Source: Micropterix aruncella (taxonomy: Eukaryota > Arthropoda > Insecta > Lepidoptera > Micropterigidae). Taken from it: a stretch of DNA of 64,000 bases. Below the pieces are notes generated by a model. The model was given only the letters and a program-made list of their open reading frames with translations. It was not told the DNA's origin and made no database searches. A program made the translations under genes and the position numbers. Below are positions 11,248-23,552 of the stretch, one piece after another. Where the stretch lies: the NCBI GenBank assembly GCA_944548615.1, contig OX155952.1, positions 2,876,501 to 2,940,500 on the forward strand. Direction: 5' to 3'. Within the stretch, counting starts at the first letter, position 1. Each line of letters opens with the position of its first letter.

Positions 11248-11487
11248 AGGGTAAAGGTTGGTAATTCGGTGACATCGGTAATACAGTGATAATTTGTTTG
11301 AAATTGATCTATATATTACCCCGCGAGACCGCGGCGTTTATGATTAGGCTTGTTGCATTCGTCCTTTCTCACTCGAATGCAACGAGCCTAATCACAAACG
11401 CCGCGGTCTCGCGCGGTAATATATAGATCAATTTCAAACAAATTATCACTGTATTACCGATATCACCGAATTACCAACCTTTACCCT
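11248..11487. mobile_element. 240-bp near-perfect palindromic MITE
   Basis: AGGGTAAAGGTTGGTAATTC at the left end is mirrored by GAATTACCAACCTTTACCCT at the right. The inverted identity runs almost to the centre, where a GC-rich CGAGACCGCGGCGTTTATGA block meets its complement around an 11-base loop. TA-rich flanks on both sides allow a TA or TATA duplication. The near-identity of the arms implies a recent insertion or a very stable hairpin. There is no coding capacity. Confidence 0.85.
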
Positions 11488-13889
11488 ATATAGCCTTTTT
11501 GTCTGACGTTAACAAAAGAGCGATATTAAAAGGGTATGTAGCGATATTAGAAGGGTATGAGCAATATTAGAAGATGTATGCATGTAAAAGATGTACGCAT
11601 AAGGAGTATGTATGATAAGGAGCAAGCACATATACGAGTATGAAAACCGAAACCATCGTCAACGATAATGACTCACGCGGCAGAAAACTGAAAAAAATAC
11701 TAAGGCATCACGGGCAACGCGACGAATAATAAGCGGAATGTACGAATTGAGCATATGATGGCATAACGAACCTCCCGCTTGGGTACGCCAAAAATACCCT
11801 ACGGCCCATAAATAGTTTGGGCAGGTCGCAGTCAGCAGGCCGCGCATCAAATGAGGCGTCTCGACGCGTTTCGGGGTTAACATCCGGCATAATTACCAAA
11901 AGCGCAGCGCGCGAGGACGTTGCGCCCTGGAATATGCGCGCGATTCCGTCCCGTGGCCAATGTGACTGTTAATCGCGCGCTTCTTGGTAAGAACTAGATT
12001 TTCCATCTAATTTCATGGGGAAAGATAAAATAAATACATAATAATGAGGTTTTACACATCGATATGTAAAACAGATTGCCTAACAAAAAATTCAAATCGG
12101 TCCATGCGTTTAAAAGTCCTTTAGAGCCGTTCAACTCTTGTTTTTAACTTTAGAACGGGTTGTTCGATTTCAAAAATGCTTGCCTTATTCAGTTTTCCTT
12201 ATAGGTCGAAGTTAATAAAAAAAATGGTGACTACGCATGAAAATGTGACCACTCGCCCAAATTTGTGGCAGCTAGTTTCCGTTGTACGTATTTCTTCCTC
12301 TTCTTTTGGTACCATGTCCGCTAGCGTAAGTTGTCTATCATATTAGCTATAGCAACTTTATTGGCCCCGCTCGAAACGGAGGTAAAACGGTCCAACAAAA
12401 ATATTAAAACACCAACAAAAATTACATTATTTAAAAAAATATGTGTTTTTGTTTCAATAAAATTCAGTGGTATTCTAAAATAACTAGATTTGAATGGGTG
12501 CCTAATATTTATGACAAAGGTTGTATTTTAGTACATGATTGGACAAAAAAATAAAACGCTTTCTCGTGATGAGTTTCTTCAATTTCTTTCTTTCAATCTT
12601 TATGAGTTTTATACGTCATCGGTACTCGTGATAGATTTGGTCAGTTGGCGAAGAAGGTACAAAGGCCACCGACATTTACAGTCTGGCAAACAAGAGTAGA
12701 CCCTACGTTTTGGGTAAAAATATTTATATTGCAGCACAGCAATGTGAGAATAGTAAGACTAAATAATCTAGGGGCATGTCTCAGTACCGTCTCCCAAGAG
12801 GCGTATTGTATGTACTCAGACTAGTGTTTCTGCTCTTTTACTGATTATATTACATAACATTGACGTTTGAATGATTGTGAACCTGAAAGAAAATTAAAAA
12901 AAAGTTTTTTGTGCCTCTGTTAAATCATCATTAATTTTGACTACGATTGAGGCAGGTAGGTACCAACAACTTGTGGTTAAACTATACGAAATGTCAGACT
13001 AAACATAACCTCAAATGTTTATTCCTTTTTATTCTGTTAACAAAAAAGGAAAATGAACGATACAATACTAACACCTCTTATTTCTATACCGTTGCTGGGA
13101 TCTCGTATCGATGAGCGTGTTCACTTTCCTGGACATAACAGTAATGCAATAAAAAAAAGGCGATAATGTAAAAAAACGTAGCAGATTATTATTGATCAAT
13201 TCGCGCACAGGCTATGATGATCAACAACAACCAATAAGCTGTAGTAGATGCCGTTGACGCTCAATCGTTATAGTCCGAGAGCCAGTCCTAGTTTACGCTA
13301 CATCATCGGACACAAATCGAAACAATTAATGAGCACCCGAAGTCGAGTATCGGTTCAATCATATCAGCATGTTTGGGATTTACATATTATATAAGATTTA
13401 TAAGGGTTTTATAAGCAGGTTTGTTTTGTTTTTTCAGACGGTAATTGCTAAATAATCGGGGCATCAATAATCGTCGATTCCGATTATTCGGGGAATAATA
13501 ATAATTATATTTTGATTATTTATAATTTTATATGTATATCATCCTTATTAAGTCGTGCGGCGAAGCGCGCTCAACACATGAATTTTATTCAACAGTCAAA
13601 TTGTTCAAATTTACAAAAAAAAAATTCCCATCGATATATTACCTAGATATGCCCTCAGATAGAAATAAGTTGGCTCCACATACCCTTTGCTCGTAAATCA
13701 TGTGACAGAGAGAGAGCAATTGCGAGAGAATAGCGCGCCAATATTCTTCGCTGCAGCTCTCAACACCGGAAACGGTAGGCTGTCTGCCACCGGACTGCGA
13801 CCAAACTACTACTGGCCGGCTATCAGTAGAGGTTTTGAAGGGGTCATTTTCGAGCGCGAAAGGCCTATCTATGGGATCATATATCGATG
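11488..13889. other. no gene recognised
   Basis: I found no conserved domain, RNA gene or pairable transposon end over this 2.4 kb. Overlapping short open frames at 11659-11899 (minus) and 13639-13953 (both strands) look like chance frames in slightly GC-richer DNA. Confidence 0.4.
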
Positions 13890-13966
13890 TTTTTTTCAAT
13901 CAAAATTTGCTTATTTGCTCGTACTGATTTACCCACTACAAGGATGTCACTAAAAAACTCACGGTG
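13890..13966. mobile_element. solo right arm of MITE family C
   Basis: The segment TACTGATTTACCCACTACAA and the terminal AAAAAACTCACGGTG match the right arm of the intact family C copy at 54078-54285. No left arm is present upstream. The following TA (13967-13968) also serves as the left target site of the next element. Confidence 0.65.
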
Positions 13967-13968
13967 TA

Positions 13969-14472
13969 TAGCGTGGGCCAAAAGTCCCGTTTCATTTACT
14001 AACAGTAAGTAATAACATTTAAACGAAGTGATAAAAACTAAAAAAATCAATTAGAAATCAAAGTTTATTTCTTGTATTTTTTATTGTTGTTAAGGCCCAC
14101 ACCGCTCGTGAGACAATGAACTTGTTGCGGAAACAATTTCTGCATATCATCTAAAAAAACGCCGATTTATTATAGATGGCCGCCGCGATTGCCCGATCTG
14201 ACGGCTCCAGACTTTTTTGTGGCCGCTACCTTTACGGACTTTACGAAAACTGACTACATTCGAGCAGAATTCAAGTAAATTACACCGGTATCACTTCAAA
14301 CATGGATGCAAACACCATGAAAAGAGCCCATGCGTGCACGAATTTCAATGGGGGACGCTTAACCGATGTTATTTTCCACACCTAATGTAAAAGAATACAT
14401 GAATTAAACATTAATTAGCATTTTTTATGACACTACCATTTTAAAATGGAAAGGGACTTTTGGCCCACCCTG
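13969..14472 (+). mobile_element. deleted mariner/Tc1-type element with transposase remnant
   Basis: GCGTGGGCCAAAAGTCCCGT on the left and GGGACTTTTGGCCCACCCTG on the right are terminal inverted repeats of the well-known CAGGGTGGGCCAAAAGTCCC type, flanked by TA on both sides. Inside, the plus strand encodes RWPPRLPDLTAPDFF, the region around the third catalytic aspartate of an IS630/Tc1/mariner transposase. The rest of the transposase is deleted or scrambled. At about 504 bp it is an internally deleted, non-autonomous derivative. Confidence 0.8.
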
Positions 14473-16429
14473 TATAATAATAGTTCATGGAATTGCTATA
14501 TCTGTTCACGACTACCGACTGGTTATGAAATTTAGTATAAAAAATAAAAAATGCTGTTTTATTTTTATGCCATATGAAGTATCATAACCCGCGTTGGGAT
14601 TCCGGTCTAATTAGTCGCGTCGCGACGTATTCGGTCGACGCGGCGATGAATCGCACGATAAAAGAGAGGTCGTCGAGTCATTGTCCTGACTCTACTCGTC
14701 ATGTGTCACAATAAAATTCGTGTTTGCCCGGGGGAAGGGTGGATGACGATAGTCGGAGATACATACAAATTATTTTATCATAAAAAAATAATTTATGTAG
14801 AATTTTCTTCCAATGACTGCATAGCGTATCTCTTTTAGTTTTAACGTCATTCTATTTCGCCATCTGCCAATTTCTCCGGATTAGAATCCGCTGCATAGCA
14901 CAAAAACCACTGATTCTTTAAACAAATCAGAGTATCCACTCTCATCAGTCAAGACACGGCAAAGATTCGACAAACTACAGTCCGCGACAGCAGTCCGATC
15001 TATGTGATTGGCTCGATTATCCTCAACCAATTAAATCTAATATTAGGGAGCCAAAAATCTTTTGTAAAATTTAAATCAAAATTGGTCAAATATCTTATCA
15101 GTCATTTAAATCAGTTAATGAGTTTCTGGAAAGTAATTAAGAATAACAAGTCACTTACCAATGTTCTAGGCAAAATTTTAGGTTTGTGACTAATTTGTTA
15201 ACTGAGTAATATTATTCAGTGTTTTCATCAGTATGTTTACCTCATATGCGAATTTTGAATATATTTTTATGTTATTGGTGTTTTTTTTAATGAAAATTAT
15301 GAATGAAAAATTATATACATATTCTATTTTTATTTTATATGTGAATTTTTTGACGAATTATTTTCTGGACATTCTAGGATCACTTATTATTTAATCCTGT
15401 CTTTTTCAGTTATGTAAATTCGGTATATTTGGTAAAACATTGTATCGTTGGTAAAATAATGTATATTTTAATGTATTTTAATACCAGAATTTCTTGCTGT
15501 GATTTTTGATTAAAATTATATTATGTTTTTTTTTTAATTTCCCTTTGTTATAATTAATAGAAACCATATATGTTTGATATTATAGGTAAGCCTGCGCAAT
15601 GATGATAGCAACTAATTTAACACTGCACACTTGCCAAATAAGTAAAAATTGACAATCTGTTACCATAACAAGGAATTACGAGAAATGAAATATCCTACAT
15701 TATCACCATAAATGTTACATCATTATTCAGACAATAAATACTTGTATATTTCTATTATCGCAGTATTTTTTATGTAAATATTTGTAGATGCAATAGGTTT
15801 AAGATTGTTAATTATAATTTGTATTCTAAATATACGCAAAACGCGACATACAGTATGAAATTTATGAAAATATGCAAATAGTAGTTATTATGCGACTTAT
15901 TATTTGAAATTTATGAAAATATACAATTAATCTAATCTGAAAGCTTCTCCAAAAAAATGGATAATACCAATTTAAAAACTCTCTAGAATAATTTCGATTT
16001 TTCGAATAATACATTTAGTCAACTCAGCAAGTCGGTAATGTAATGTACTTTCTAATATCGACACGCCCAGAGTGGGGCCTGTCAGACCCAGAACAAGGTC
16101 ATTGTGTTCGCGCGACGGTGCGGGGTTAAGGAACTATTAATTTTCGTGATCCGTTCCGCCGAAACTGCCAGCTCGTCTGGCCCGAGTAACCGTTACCGCA
16201 GTCGTGGGGAACCTTCCGCGATTCCGCACCGCAACAGCCAAACCTCAGAACGAGCGGTTAGACAGATAAAGTAATATTTATTTATATCGGGAAGCCTCAA
16301 TGGCCGTAATCGCGCGGTATCAAAAAAAACCTAGTTGAAACACGGTATCATATTCTTTCCCGAATTTAGTCTTGATGATAAGACATACATACAATGCGTC
16401 GCTGTTCTAGGTATAAGCATTAATTATAA
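14473..16429. other. no gene recognised; AT-rich
   Basis: The region is AT-rich. An open frame at 15004-15189 contains SFVKFKSKLVKYLIS, which weakly resembles the last codons of LINE ORFs, and AATAAATA occurs at about 15733. That is not enough to call a LINE. Nothing else was recognised. Confidence 0.35.
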
Positions 16430-16733
16430 ACGGTATTAGATTGCTCAAGTCTATAATACGATTTTGAAAAACCCTTCTGAGACGGTTACTTCCCTCTTGA
16501 ATAAAAGTTTGACAATCGTTGAGCGCTCTGCACCGTCTAGCGGTAGGTAAAATATCGCAAATAAACAATTTTGGCGACATTTTACCTACCGTTAGATGTC
16601 GCAGCATGATCAACGCTTTTAATCCAATTTTCAGAAAAAAAATGGCAATTCCACTTTTTTTTATGAAAAGTTGCTTGTTTGGTCGTATTGATTCACCTAC
16701 TTCAAGGATGCCGGTAAATTAAAACTCAACCTG
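16430..16733. repeat. composite of repeat family D, a hairpin and a MITE family C right half
   Basis: GTATTAGATTGCTCAA at about 16434 belongs to family D. The hairpin at about 16530-16607 pairs GTCTAGCGGTAGGTAAAATA with ATTTTACCTACCGTTAGATG. From about 16575 the sequence GACATTTTACCTACCG through CGTATTGATTCACCTAC to AAAACTCAACCTG corresponds to the right half of MITE family C (54078-54285). The three pieces suggest stacked insertions. Confidence 0.5.
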
Positions 16734-18102
16734 TATAACCCATATATGCCCAGTGATTCGAAAACGAAACAAGAATAGTACCTACTTTTGTAAAAGCATC
16801 GGAAATCCTTTGTGTGCTCAGTAAAATCCACAAACCTGCCATCTATCGCAAGAGTATGGAACAATCTCCTAAATGCAAGAAGATTTAGCAAAATTGACAC
16901 TTTTGATTGAAACAGCAAACAGTGCCAGTTGTGTCGTGTTCGCATCGTGCAAAAATCATATCGACTCCCGAAAAAAAAAGTATTTAATAAAGTTTAGTAG
17001 AGCTTTGTACAAGCATCATAGTTTTGTAGTAAATTTGGGTAAATTATGGGCTTATTTGTGTTTTTAGAATTAGTTGAGTGTAGATAGAATTAGTAGATTG
17101 CATGTGAAAATAATAATAAATAATAAATAAGCTCATTATAACATCTTTGTTTGAATTACCTATAACGAATATAGGATATTTGCCCATTGTTTCGTTTTCG
17201 AACACCCCTAAACTACCTAGTTAACAAAATAATATATATTAAAAGTAATCAATACTGTAATCAATAAGAGACCTATCAACATAAACGTATCCCAAAATAG
17301 TTCCGGGCATATATGGGATAAGCAATCAAATATTATAAGCAATTGAAATACTCCGTAGCTTTCGATTATAACGATAAGATTAAATTATTACATTTATTTT
17401 TCCGTAGGTTGTCGACCACTGTCCCGTCATATTTTGACGGGCCCGCGCAAAGCCGGAAAGAAAGGTGATCGCCGTCACCCGCAGTACAAACAGTGGTCGT
17501 CTACACAGCAATCCGTCTCAGCATCTCACCGTCTACGCATTACTAGCAATACATTCCCCTCCCATTCGCGAAACCATCTGCGGTGTGTCTGCGAAATTGC
17601 CCAATGTTGCGATCTCATTGCGTATTCAATGAACGGTGAATGAAAAGAGGAAAAAAAACTCAAGTACGAGCACACACAAAAAATCAAGGTTGCCCATGAT
17701 TAGTCATTTAATCTGCTCATGTGAAAAACGCAGCATATATTGATATGGGCAGGTGTGATATTATCGTCTATTCTGTAACGTAGTTCCACTTAAGGAGGGG
17801 TACCACCATAAACATCGAATCGCCTCATGAACGGAGAAAAATAATTTTACCAGGCAAACTAAACGACTGAGGCACCACCATTCCAATTTGACAGACAAAT
17901 CAATCGTTCCACAATCCAACACCATAACCGATATTATTGATATTTTTAACCCGGGACCTCTAGCGATTAGAGTCTCAGTTACGAGAGACAGATTGATAAT
18001 TTACCGTATGTTTTTACTACTATTATTCTGAATTTGTTTCTAAAATTATTTTTTTTTCTATGATTATTTGGCCTCTTTATTTTATTTTTAGGTAATTTTC
18101 TA
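16734..18102. other. no gene recognised
   Basis: No domain or pairable transposon terminus was recognised. A GC-richer patch at 17400-17640 includes a 69-codon open frame without a known motif. Confidence 0.4.
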
Positions 18103-18474
18103 CACTGAGAAAAACATTGGATTTCTTCCTACAATGTCGTTTTGTTATTACGGTTTTATACAGAATAATGATGTTTAAATCGTAAGTTTGTTGAATTGCA
18201 AGGAATTTTATTTGAAACTCCATTACTCGATTATATGAGTCACCATGCTTCGTACGGGTAATACTAAACTAACGATATAATATAGCTTCAACATAACTCT
18301 TGTAACTGACTATAACCTTACGTATGTAATAACATGCTGTCATGGTAAAAGCAAAATCTCGTTGTCCGCCGTAATGAATGTGCGGTGTAGTTACTATGCC
18401 CGTGACACGTTAACTACGCCGTTATGCGTCTTGTTGATATTTCCAGGTATTACAGCGTTATAGTTTTATCAGTG
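18103..18474. mobile_element. MITE family B, copy 1
   Basis: It begins CACTGAGAAAAACATTGGAT and ends with TTTTATCAGTG, flanked by TA on each side. The interior shares GTTTTATACAGAATAATGAT and TTTGTTGAATTGCAAGGAAT with the copies at 29205, 40181 (reverse) and 59273. It carries no ORF. A two-base TA duplication points to a Tc1/mariner-like mobiliser, though the ends do not look like a classical mariner. Confidence 0.8.
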
Positions 18475-18504
18475 TATCGCTATGTGCAGATGATCATTTT
18501 TTAA

Positions 18505-18600
18505 ATATTAAATAATATTCTCTTATTTTCAATGTGGCGGCGTTCGTGTTATAAAAGTATGGGGACGCTTTTTAGATGACGCTCTGAACGGATACAAAAA
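18505..18600. repeat. repeat family E fragment
   Basis: TTCTCTTATTTTCAATGTGG and the following GATGACGCTCTGAAC align with TTCTCTTATATTCAATATGG and GATGGCGCTCTAAAC at about 30590-30660. The shared block is about 80 bp. Its class is unknown. Confidence 0.5.
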
Positions 18601-19059
18601 TCGCACCATAGTAGCCAAAATTCGTTAGCAGTCAGTCACAACGAGTTTACATTTTAACGAAACTTTAAGTCTCAGTGTGAATCAATAGTTTATCGTCAAA
18701 TAAAACCTGGTCGGTATGTGTGCCAGAAAATTAAATATCCGATGCTCATTTACACATACAAATCGTGGCGTTGTTTGATTTCATCGTTTTTTCGGCCAAG
18801 CAATGACGTAAATCGCTTTTTGCGTGCGTCCAACCAGCGCAGCAACGGAATTCATTTTTCTACCGGGCCAGAGATAAATTCGTATTAGAATGAGCTTTTA
18901 ACTGTTATTCCATAATGCGGAACGATGTACATAAATATTTCCCGGGCGTTATAGTCACCGGAAATGGCACAGTCGATATATAGAGCGTCTATCCGCCTCT
19001 AGATGGCGTTGAACGTATAAATAAGACAAAAACAGATTGTACTGCGTGAAGTTTTAAAA

Positions 19060-19530
19060 TACCAATACAGTACAATAGGAATGTTAGAGAAAAAGTCCGT
19101 AAAAGATTTGAAGAACCAAGAGCGAACAACTACTATGGTGAAAGGACGTCATTCCAAGAATCTTTAATACTATTGTATCTGAGGAAGACTGTGTAAGCGT
19201 ACAGATGTTTAAAAAGAGATTGAAAAGCTACCTGTTGGATGTTTATAGTGAAATTAGTGGTAATAAGTAAATTTGTTATACGTTTCTATAATTTAAGCTT
19301 GTAGTAATACTGGCCTAATTTAAGCCTGTAGTAAGACCAGTAGTAATACTGCTGTGCATTGTTTTTTATATTTTAATAATGTATTTTTGTATCACAAAAT
19401 TAGAAGTGTAAGACTAAAAAAATAAGAGTTTGTCTCGCCAACAAACTGTATACCAGTTTGGCAAGATTGTAATATTTTTAAAAATGTATCTTTTTCTATG
19501 AATAAATTTATTAAAAAAAAAAAAAAAAAA
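19060..19530 (+). pseudogene. LINE 3' end with poly(A) tail
   Basis: At 19203-19270 the plus strand reads QMFKKRLKSYLLDVYSEISG followed by a stop, the F-K-K-x-L-K-x-x-L signature at the C-terminus of many non-LTR retrotransposon ORFs. The frame is broken upstream. AATAAA at about 19500 is followed by an 18-base A run, consistent with a retroposed 3' end. The catalytic parts are absent. Confidence 0.6.
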
Positions 19531-20030
19531 CGTTTTCGGCGATGTTGTAATAGTAATTTCAATAGAGAATTGCGGATTTTTTTATAGTATATAGGTATCC
19601 CTCGAGTTACGTGCTTAATTGGTTCAGCGTAAGTCGAACCCGCATTAAGAGGGAAGCCTGGTCTAGACGGCCAAAATAGCCATGTTTTAAATTTTTTTTT
19701 TACCATAAAGTTGAAATGTATTCATGAATCTTTTACCTCTGGAATAGCTGACAGTCTCAGATTCCTCTAAGTGTAAAAAAACTTACTATTTTCTTTAAAG
19801 AAAACTTTAAACGCGTTTTTCTTAAAAACCATATTTTTCAGTTTTGCGCCGATGATAAGAAAAAGTACTTGACGGAACGAGTTGTTGCAAAAAAGATTAT
19901 TAGATTCTTTTTTATATGAAGTAATAGTTTATTTTACTACTTAAGCACATTTTTATTTCTTTAAATCCTTGAAAATTTAAAAAAATGATAACTTTTAGTT
20001 ATTTTTTTAGTTTATCTACAGAATACAAAT

Positions 20031-20433
20031 GAGGACATCAGGGGAAGAACGATGAGGGTTATGTTTTTGTGTAACTGAGAAAAATGACTTAAAAGATTTG
20101 AGGCAAGGATACAAGCTGTTCATGGTCAGGAGTCATGTTATTTTAGTATTATTTGACGTCATATTTAGTTAGGGTTGATATTATTATTTAAGAACATTAT
20201 AATATGCGTATATAATACATCAGTATTCCCCACAATCGATTCGATTCTCATCGTTTTTCCCCAACATGCTATTTCAAAAATGTCCATTTTTGCCATAATA
20301 TTTCCTATTTCCATCATCAATATTTCCTATTCGATTTTGCCATAATTTTCTTATGGGTACAACGCACATTTCCTCATACTCAGTTTAAAATTAAGAAAAA
20401 TGGTACATTCATCGTTCTTCCCCTGGTGTCCTC
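20031..20433. mobile_element. MITE family F, copy 1 (about 400 bp)
   Basis: GAGGACATCAGGGGAAGAAC at the left is mirrored by GTTCTTCCCCTGGTGTCCTC at the right. The next bases GATGAGGGT/TTCATC continue the pairing. The interior is AT-rich and non-coding. A related end, GGAAGAACGATCAATG, occurs in the foldback at 34112-34600. Confidence 0.75.
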
Positions 20434-20689
20434 TAATGTAAAAATAATTATCTAAGTCTATTTTTTTTATTTCAGGCAAAATTACGCTCGCTATTACCGG
20501 CGCAAGCGGATACCGTCATATCTGCAGCGTAGAAACATTTGCAATTCAATATCTCAAAAGTTTTTTTTCAAAAATATTTTCATCTTTCAAATGTTAATCA
20601 AAGTGATATAAAAGATTCATGATCAAATTTCAACTTTAGGTTAAAAAAAAGTTTTGTGGCCACCAAGTTAAATATATTTTGTTTATTTT

Positions 20690-20850
20690 TTTGTATTTAT
20701 TTATTTATTTATTTATTTAAGAATTAATTACCATGAAACATTGATTAGCTTATAAAAATAACAGGAACCGAATGGCAAAACCTTAACCTTTTGCTTATTT
20801 GTTTCTGTCACCCAACTGGGACTAGCCCGTTCTAGGGTGGACAGGAAAAG
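20690..20850 (-). mobile_element. LINE/SINE 3' tail, minus orientation
   Basis: A (TTTA)n run at about 20693-20722, the reverse complement of a TAAA tail, is followed by ACCCAACTGGGACTAGCCCG. This is related to the reverse complement of GGGTATATCCCAGTTGGG, found in the tails at 29336-29606 and 58335-58600. No coding remnant was recognised. Confidence 0.5.
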
Positions 20851-20864
20851 TATAGTATCTTATA

Positions 20865-21002
20865 ATACATTTTTTTTTGTGTAAGATAGTATCTATTCGC
20901 ATAAAAATGTTCACACAATAGCATAGGTTATCTCTAAAATATTGCCTGACGGCAATAAGCTCGCCTTTTCTTACGAATAAAGCGTTTTATTATTATTATA
21001 TT
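20865..21002 (+). mobile_element. LINE 3' end with (TTA)n tail
   Basis: GACGGCAATAAGCTCGCC, then an AATAAA and a TTATTATTATTA tail at 20986-20999. This arrangement of a GGCAATAAGCTCGCC-type motif with a short TTA tail resembles 3' ends of lepidopteran non-LTR elements as I remember them. The coding part is missing. Confidence 0.5.
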
Positions 21003-21559
21003 TCATGAAACGCATACATTTAATATTATTCGAATCAAGACGATTTATGCCATCAACATCCTTGGCAACACACGTGAAAAAGGTCCGAAATCCTATTATA
21101 ATGACAAACAAGCCATCTTATATTTCGTCTACTATACCTTTAGATGAGAGAGAATCTCGACAATTTATGTTTATTTCGCTCATTTGTCCTGGTGAATTGA
21201 CAGACATAAATCGTCTGAAGCGATGTTCTTGATTAGCCTAAGAGAGACGGAGCTTCTTTCGTCTCAGCATGATCAATGCCTATCTGGTTTATTTCTGCAG
21301 TCATTATTGAAATCACCTAACGGTTCTCGTGTTATTGACACACACACACACACAGACAGACAGATATACGTTGAATTTTATAAAATGTAGAGAAAAAGAG
21401 AATTATTCAAAGAAATTAACATTCTTACTGTACCTAGTCAATACATATTTGAAACCATTATGCATGCACGAAAAAATATATCTCATTAATCAAAAAACTG
21501 TGACAATCAACACAATACTAGAAATAAAAATACATATTATAGTGACAAAATTTTTAGAC

Positions 21560-22095
21560 TAGTAAGCTAAGCAAATGTTTCATGGGAAACTGTATACGGT
21601 TTTATAATAAAATTCCAGAGGATATACAGGGTCTATCAGACACTCAGTTTAGAAGTAAAATTAAAGATATTCTATGTCTTACTACAAAGTAGCAGATTTT
21701 ATAAATGATTTTTTTTGGAATGATTATAAAATCGAGATTTAATATTCTTTTCTTATTTTATTGAAAATTGTTAACTATGTAGGTATATTGTTTTTTTTTT
21801 ATTTTTGACTATTGTAGTTAATTATGACTATTTTAAATTTTATGTCTATTTTAAATTCTAACTGTACGTATATTTTAAATTGTTTTAAAATAGTTCTGTT
21901 GTTAAATGTTATATTATATCATGATTATAGATTGTACCTATCCAGTATCTATAAAGTATTTGAAATGTAAGCTGAATGACAAATTATCTATAATATAAAC
22001 CATAAATTGTATTTCATATGTTGACGTCACAAAGCAATTTTTTACAAATTCTATTGTGAATAAAAACATTTTGATTTTGATTTTTGATTTTAGAG
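21560..22095 (+). pseudogene. LINE 3' end with (TTTTGA)n tail
   Basis: The plus strand reads VYGFYNKIPEDIQGLSDTQF then RSKIKDIL. After a one-base frame change it continues YYKVADFINDFFWNDYK. The combination of a YNK(I/L)P helix, F-x-x-K-(I/L)-K and YY...DF.ND...W marks the C-terminus of a CR1/Jockey-like LINE, related to the remnants at 6.0 and 23.6 kb. AATAAAAA at about 22060 precedes a TTTTGATTTTGATTTTTGAT tail. The frame change shows it is dead. Confidence 0.75.
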
Positions 22096-22892
22096 ATAGA
22101 GATATTTTTTGACATGCCCATATCTTAAATGTTTATTTTTTTTCAATAACGTGCCTGTAAGTTTGTAACTTTCGACTTCTCGCAGTTTTGGCCGATTTAT
22201 CATCTGCCCAACGTTTTTTGCAACTTAAAGAAAGCAACTTTCTTATTACGGTGGTGCTTTTTGCATGTCTGCTTACTGCTTACATCGGCTGCAACGCCGA
22301 TGACTAATGACGCTAAGTCAGAAATTAATGAATGGCCCGATACGCGATGAATGACCTCTTGTTCGAGTAGTTCTTATCGCTTGTTTCAACCCACTTGTTA
22401 GTTATAATAGTAGAAATACTAAAAGCCGTTGCGTTGCGCAGAAAATACATACAATACAACAATAAATCACTTTCGTGCACGTATCTATCTACCTATTTTA
22501 TTACTCACTATTCCTTGCTGTGAAATTTTATTACTCACTATCTATTTTCCGCCCTAAGGCTAAGGAGGGCATATATCGTCGATATTTATGTGGGACCTCG
22601 TACGGGCCGAAAAAATAGATTTTTGCGTTTCTTATTGTTATTGCTTAGTTTTCTTGTAATTGTTATTGCAGTGGAAGCTTGTATATAGGCATGAGTTGAC
22701 GTTTTTATCCGGTGATACCTCTTAGGGGTCGTCCATTAATCCCATGATGTTTTTAGAAAATTTTTAAACCCTCCCTCCCCCCTGATGAGGTTTTAAAATC
22801 CCCCCCCCCCCTACCCAAAATCACATGTATTTTTTTTGGTACAAAGTATCTTTTAAACATTCAAAATATTATTTTTAAATACATGTATAATC
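22096..22892. other. no gene recognised; contains a poly-C tract
   Basis: Nothing coding was recognised. A C-rich tract with an unbroken run of about a dozen C lies at about 22799-22812. Confidence 0.4.
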
Positions 22893-23048
22893 TTATAAAT
22901 AGGATAGAAAACGAATTTACCGCGTAAAATTTGTAGGACCCAACGTTTCGGTGACGTTGCAGCCGCCGTTGACGGCGGCTGCAACGTCACCGAAACGTCG
23001 GGTCCTACAAATTTTACGCGGTAAATTCGTTTTCTATCCTATTTATAA
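22893..23048. mobile_element. 156-bp near-perfect hairpin MITE
   Basis: The arms are about 77 bp each with a two-base loop at 22970-22971. TTATAAATAGGATAGAAAAC pairs with GTTTTCTATCCTATTTATAA, and the inner CAGCCGCCGT pairs with ACGGCGGCTG. Only a few mismatches occur (CCCAACG against CGTCGGG). The inner GTTTCGGTGACG block and the ACGCGGTAAAT block resemble hairpin repeats common in moth and butterfly genomes, as I recall them. A decayed fragment of the outer arm (CCGTAAATTCGTTTTATCCT) recurs at about 44118-44140. Confidence 0.85.
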
Positions 23049-23552
23049 TGTCAAACAACCGCGATAGTCTTCGATTTTACATGTATAATCTAATTTAAAT
23101 CCAGAAAATTACGCACCGTGATAAAAATGTCCAGACACATTAAGGTTGCAGGTTGTTTCTGACTGGCATAAAAATAATAAAGGAAAGTTGTAATCATGTG
23201 CAAAATTGTACTGGTACATGAATATATTTAGAGGAGATTGTCCTCGGAACACGGATTAGCAAGACTTTCTTCAAGCATCTTGTAAGTCAGCTGTTAGCAC
23301 AGTGCTTTGTTGAAGATCAACGTCGGTCTCATCAAGCCACTCGGCGTCATCATTTTCGCGCACTAAGCAGATAATCTCTCTAGATCTTATTTATAATGTC
23401 AAACAACTGCGGCAGTCCTTGATTTTATATTCGTTTTGTTTTTTACGAAATGTTCATGGTTAATCGGGATTTGCTCTGCTAAAGAAAACACCCTGCTTAT
23501 TAGCCTCCGTATATAATTTAGTTATATAATTCATGATGACGCAGACGTGATG
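23049..23552. other. no gene; contains a short direct repeat
   Basis: ATTTATAATGTCAAACAACCGCG just after the hairpin recurs in altered form at about 23390 (ATTTATAATGTCAAACAACTGCG), both followed by a TCNTCGATTTTA/TCCTTGATTTTA stretch. The second may be a decayed end of the same repeat. No ORF of note. Confidence 0.5.
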
